This document shows, piece by piece, positions 33,593 through 35,301 of a DNA stretch of 35,301 bases. The stretch comes from Methanomassiliicoccus sp. (GTDB lineage: Archaea > Thermoplasmatota > Thermoplasmata > Methanomassiliicoccales > UBA472): contig SPCU01000006.1 in the NCBI GenBank assembly GCA_004525545.1, forward strand, positions 1 to 35,301. The letters are read 5' to 3'. Under the pieces are notes generated by a model. The model ran no database searches. It was not told the DNA's origin and was given only the letters and a program-made list of their open reading frames with translations. The position numbers and the translations under genes are program-made. Position 1 is the stretch's first letter, and every line of letters starts with the position of its first letter.

Positions 33593-33659
33593 AGTAGCGA
33601 GGACGTCTCCATCATCATCGTGGATGGTGTGCGGGGCGGCGTACTCACGTTCGCCCGTA

Positions 33660-33770
33660 TCAGGAGAGCATGACCATCACTAGGACGGTAAGCACGATCA
33701 ACGCTATTCCTAACGCGTATCCGAAGACCTTCTTGCGGCGCAGTTCCATCTCACGTGCGGTGGATCTCAT
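33660..33770 (-). CDS. 36-residue single-pass membrane miniprotein
   Basis: This short ORF encodes a basic N-terminal part (MRSTAREMELRRKKVFG) followed by a hydrophobic helix (YALGIALIVLTVLVMVMLS) that ends the protein. That layout suits a tail-anchored or N-in membrane peptide. Support comes from an ideal GAGGTGAT ribosome-binding site 5-6 nt before the ATG and a TATA-like AAGATTTATC at 33815-33806. I recognise no family. It lies about 100 nt upstream of the MBL gene on the same strand. Confidence 0.65.
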   Translation of the reverse strand: MRSTAREMELRRKKVFGYALGIALIVLTVLVMVMLS

Positions 33771-33805
33771 TAGGATCACCTCGATATATCATTCGAAGGT
33801 GGGAC

Positions 33806-33815
33806 GATAAATCTT
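33806..33815 (-). promoter_or_regulatory. TATA-like box for the 36-residue membrane protein
   Basis: AAGATTTATC on the minus strand is about 36-45 nt before the ATG at 33770. It predicts a start site near 33787 with a short leader that contains GAGGTGAT. Confidence 0.4.
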
Positions 33816-33816
33816 A

Positions 33817-33990
33817 TCAAGGTTCCTTGATCGCGATGACGCGAGCAGAAGCGGAGGTGCTGACGTCATCGGTGCTGTAGAACGAGGCTCCGTACAAGGA
33901 ATCGCCGCTGGATATCGATGCTAGGTTGTATGGCGTATCGTTCAGCTGGCACTGCAGGGCGATGGCGCGCGGGAGGATTATGGTGTTCAT
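33817..33990 (-). CDS. 57-residue hypothetical protein
   Basis: An open frame from ATG 33990 to TGA encodes MNTIILPRAIALQCQLND and onward, with a Ser/Thr-rich second half (FYSTDDVSTSASARVIAIKEP). Third codon positions are mostly G or C (about 75 percent by eye), like genuine genes here. AT-rich TATA-like sequence lies upstream at 34001-34029. No ribosome-binding site is clear, so a leaderless or very short leader is implied. It overlaps the end of the frameshifted ORF by four bases (ATGA). No family is recognised. Confidence 0.45.
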   Translation of the reverse strand: MNTIILPRAIALQCQLNDTPYNLASISSGDSLYGASFYSTDDVSTSASARVIAIKEP

Positions 33991-34164
33991 GCCTTGCTGG
34001 AAATATTTTTATGAACAATATTTAAAAAATAGCCTTTGAGTTGCTTATTAGAAAATTGTTTGTTTCCTTGAACATCGATAGTAGAAACGGGGGCATCAGC
34101 CATCCGACGTATCCATTCCAGATCGATATCGTATTTCGTTGATCTCGATAATCGCGCCGTTCAT
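33987..34164 (-). pseudogene. Small ORF with an apparent +1 frameshift
   Basis: From ATG 34164 the frame reads MNGAIIEINEIRY and then stops after 22 codons at 34096. Skipping one base near 34125 enters a frame that stays open to 33987 and reads DLEWIRRMADAPVSTIDVQGN and onward. The joined product would be about 58 residues. The ATG is placed about 30 nt from a TATA box at 34191-34196. A one-base error in the assembly, a recent mutation, or chance are all possible. Starting at ATG 34103 would give a 38-residue product instead. Confidence 0.35.
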
Positions 34165-34190
34165 TTTCACCGACCTCTCCCCTTCAGCCC

Positions 34191-34196
34191 TTTATA
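34191..34196. promoter_or_regulatory. Shared bidirectional TATA box
   Basis: CCTTTATACCC reads TTTATA on the plus strand and GGTATAAAGG on the minus strand. It is 33-38 nt before the ATG at 34229 and 27-32 nt from the ATG at 34164 on the other strand. One element could therefore position transcription in both directions. Confidence 0.5.
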
Positions 34197-34228
34197 CCCT
34201 CAAAGCGAAGCGAGCGTAGAGAGAGAAA

Positions 34229-34966
34229 ATGTACCGCTCGATGCCGGAGACAGTGACCGAACCGCTGGTCCACGACTTCAATTCCGAATCGGATGGAGTG
34301 TTGGCCACCACCGCCATACCTCCGGTGGACGAACTGCTGGGGGGATTGAAAGCGGGCACCGTCACCACCATCGACAGCTCCGACCGGCTGCTGTTCACCC
34401 TGATCAACATGCTAAGCGTGAACTTCGTGCGGGAGTGGCATCGCGACGTGGTCTGGGTGGACGGCGGGAATTCCGTGAACCCTTACGATCTGACCTACGT
34501 GTGCAAGCGCTTCCGTATGAGGCCGGAGGAGACTCTATCCAGCATCAACGTGTCCAGGGCCTTCACCGCCTACCAGATGTCCACCCTGGTGGAGGAATCG
34601 TTGGAAGACGAACTGATGCGCAGCAAAGGCGGTATGATAGTCGTCTCCTGCTACCCCGACCTCTTCCAGGATGCCGATATGAATTGGGAGGAGTCGCTCA
34701 AGCTCATGGACAGGGGGATGAGCAAGCTGCGCTCCCTCACCTCCAAGCACCACACCGTGACGGTCGTCACCAACTACGGACTGGCGAAGCTGATGTACCG
34801 CAAGGGATTGCGGCCGCTGTTCTACGAGAAGGTCGACAGAGTGGTGAGCGTGGAGCACCGTTCCGGCTACGCGCGCATTTCCTTGCCCAGGGAGGAGAAG
34901 GAGATAATGTATCGTCCGGTCCCCCCGAACCAGACCACTCTGGATGAGTACCGGAGGCGCTGCTGA
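34229..34966 (+). CDS. RecA/RadA-fold protein lacking a P-loop
   Basis: The 245-residue protein lines up by eye with the RadA/RadB ATPase core. IPPVDELLGGLKAGTVTTI (30-48) matches the start of the core. VVWVDGGNSVNPYDL and RMRPEETLSSINVSRAFTAYQMSTLVEE match the RadA helical region, and a Walker B-like strand GGMIVVSCYPDL follows. Where the Walker A GxxxxGKT should be, the sequence is IDSSDRLLFTL, so ATP binding in the usual way is unlikely. It is followed without a gap by the 79-residue gene and a probable family B DNA polymerase, which suggests a replication or repair accessory role. ATG 34241 is an alternative start. Confidence 0.7.
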   Translation: MYRSMPETVTEPLVHDFNSESDGVLATTAIPPVDELLGGLKAGTVTTIDSSDRLLFTLINMLSVNFVREWHRDVVWVDGGNSVNPYDLTYVCKRFRMRPEETLSSINVSRAFTAYQMSTLVEESLEDELMRSKGGMIVVSCYPDLFQDADMNWEESLKLMDRGMSKLRSLTSKHHTVTVVTNYGLAKLMYRKGLRPLFYEKVDRVVSVEHRSGYARISLPREEKEIMYRPVPPNQTTLDEYRRRC

Positions 34967-35205
34967 TGGGGCGTACGGTGCCGACATACCGCCAGGCAGC
35001 GGAATCAACGTTCCGCAACTGGAGCGATTTCCGGAGGGCGCTGTCTCAGGATGATCGGGAGGCTTTCGACCGTCTCTCGGACAAGGTGCGCCTGCACGCC
35101 TCGGCCTCCTCCGTGGCCGCCTTCCTGGACCCGTTGGAGGGGGCGTTGCTCTCCATACTTCTGGAGCAGGAGAAAGAGCTGGAACGTTTGCGTAAGAAGG
35201 CCTGA
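34966..35205 (+). CDS. Small conserved helical protein next to the DNA polymerase gene
   Basis: This 79-residue protein starts MGRTVPTYRQAAESTFRNW and is predicted to be almost entirely helical, ending in a charged coiled-coil-like helix (LEQEKELERLRKKA). I recall proteins starting MGRTxPTYR in haloarchaea in similar settings, but give no function. The start overlaps the previous stop (TGATG), and the polymerase begins five bases after its stop. The three genes thus appear translationally coupled. Confidence 0.7.
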   Translation: MGRTVPTYRQAAESTFRNWSDFRRALSQDDREAFDRLSDKVRLHASASSVAAFLDPLEGALLSILLEQEKELERLRKKA

Positions 35206-35209
35206 TAGG

Positions 35210-35301
35210 ATGCGCGGATGGATCCTGGACTGTTATGCCGACGAGGTCAACAACGAGATGGTCACCTGGGTGAAGACCTCCGACGGCGTTGAGAGGATCA
35301 C
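35210..35301 (+). CDS. Probable family B DNA polymerase, N-terminal fragment (cut by window)
   Basis: Only about 30 codons are present. The N-terminus MRGWILDCYADEVNNEMVTW continues VKTSDGVERI. It resembles the start of archaeal PolB enzymes, in which the first strand (WILD-Y) opens the N-terminal domain and is followed by a W-x-K/R-T-x-D-G segment. The fragment stops before the exonuclease and polymerase motifs, so the call rests on this short match and on the neighbouring RecA-like gene. Confidence 0.6.
   Translation, partial: MRGWILDCYADEVNNEMVTWVKTSDGVERI

Overview
The window is archaeal chromosomal core sequence. It carries a FtsZ gene, a 20S proteasome alpha subunit, the RNA exosome cluster, KEOPS Pcc1, prefoldin beta, the archaeal-order S10/spc ribosomal operon, SecY, Cbf5, and a fragment whose N-terminus looks like a family B DNA polymerase. 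TATA-like boxes lie about 25-30 nt before leaderless starts, and GGAG/GGTG ribosome-binding sites precede internal operon genes. The Hdr-Mvh genes (tandem HdrA, MvhD, MvhG) with this gene content suggest a moderately GC-rich Thermoplasmatota member, possibly near Methanomassiliicoccales. That placement is inference from gene content, not a phylogeny.

Layout. (1) 1-4327, minus strand: hdrA-mvhD-mvhG, the electron-bifurcating hydrogenase/heterodisulfide reductase module, with mvhG cut by the window edge. (2) 4328-4745: gene-free promoter region. (3) 4746-6968, plus: a membrane-anchored RING-like/zinc-ribbon protein, ftsZ, and RNase P subunit Pop5. (4) 7067-11845, plus: proteasome/exosome superoperon psmA-sdo1-rrp4-rrp41-rrp42-rpl37ae-rpoP-pcc1-pfdB, followed by a DHH phosphoesterase (11879-12856). 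(5) 12859-15317, minus: tyrS and a CoA-disulfide-reductase-like flavoprotein. (6) 15432-16749, plus: a RaSEA-like radical SAM protein and a small DUF5611-like protein. (7) 16750-17023: a structured leader with a possible 51-codon ORF. (8) 17024-32587, plus: ribosomal superoperon L3 to L15, then secY, an EMC3/DUF106 membrane protein, cmk and cbf5. (9) 32578-34164, minus: an MBL-fold nuclease, two unannotated small ORFs and one apparently frameshifted small ORF. (10) 34229-35301, plus: a RecA-fold protein without a P-loop, a 79-residue protein, and the start of the polymerase gene.

How they work together. Regions 3-4 and 8 join ribosome production, tRNA maturation (RNase P Pop5 and Rpp29, Cbf5, Pcc1), RNA decay (exosome), protein folding and degradation (prefoldin, proteasome) and membrane insertion (SecY plus an EMC3-like protein). 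Region 1 links H2 oxidation to disulfide reduction. Region 10 looks like a replication/repair cassette.

The least described parts are the L3 leader with two mutually exclusive hairpins, the RING-like membrane protein beside ftsZ and the proteasome genes, the small-ORF cluster at 33660-34164, and the P-loop-less RecA paralog beside the polymerase. I found no tRNA, rRNA, CRISPR array or insertion sequence.
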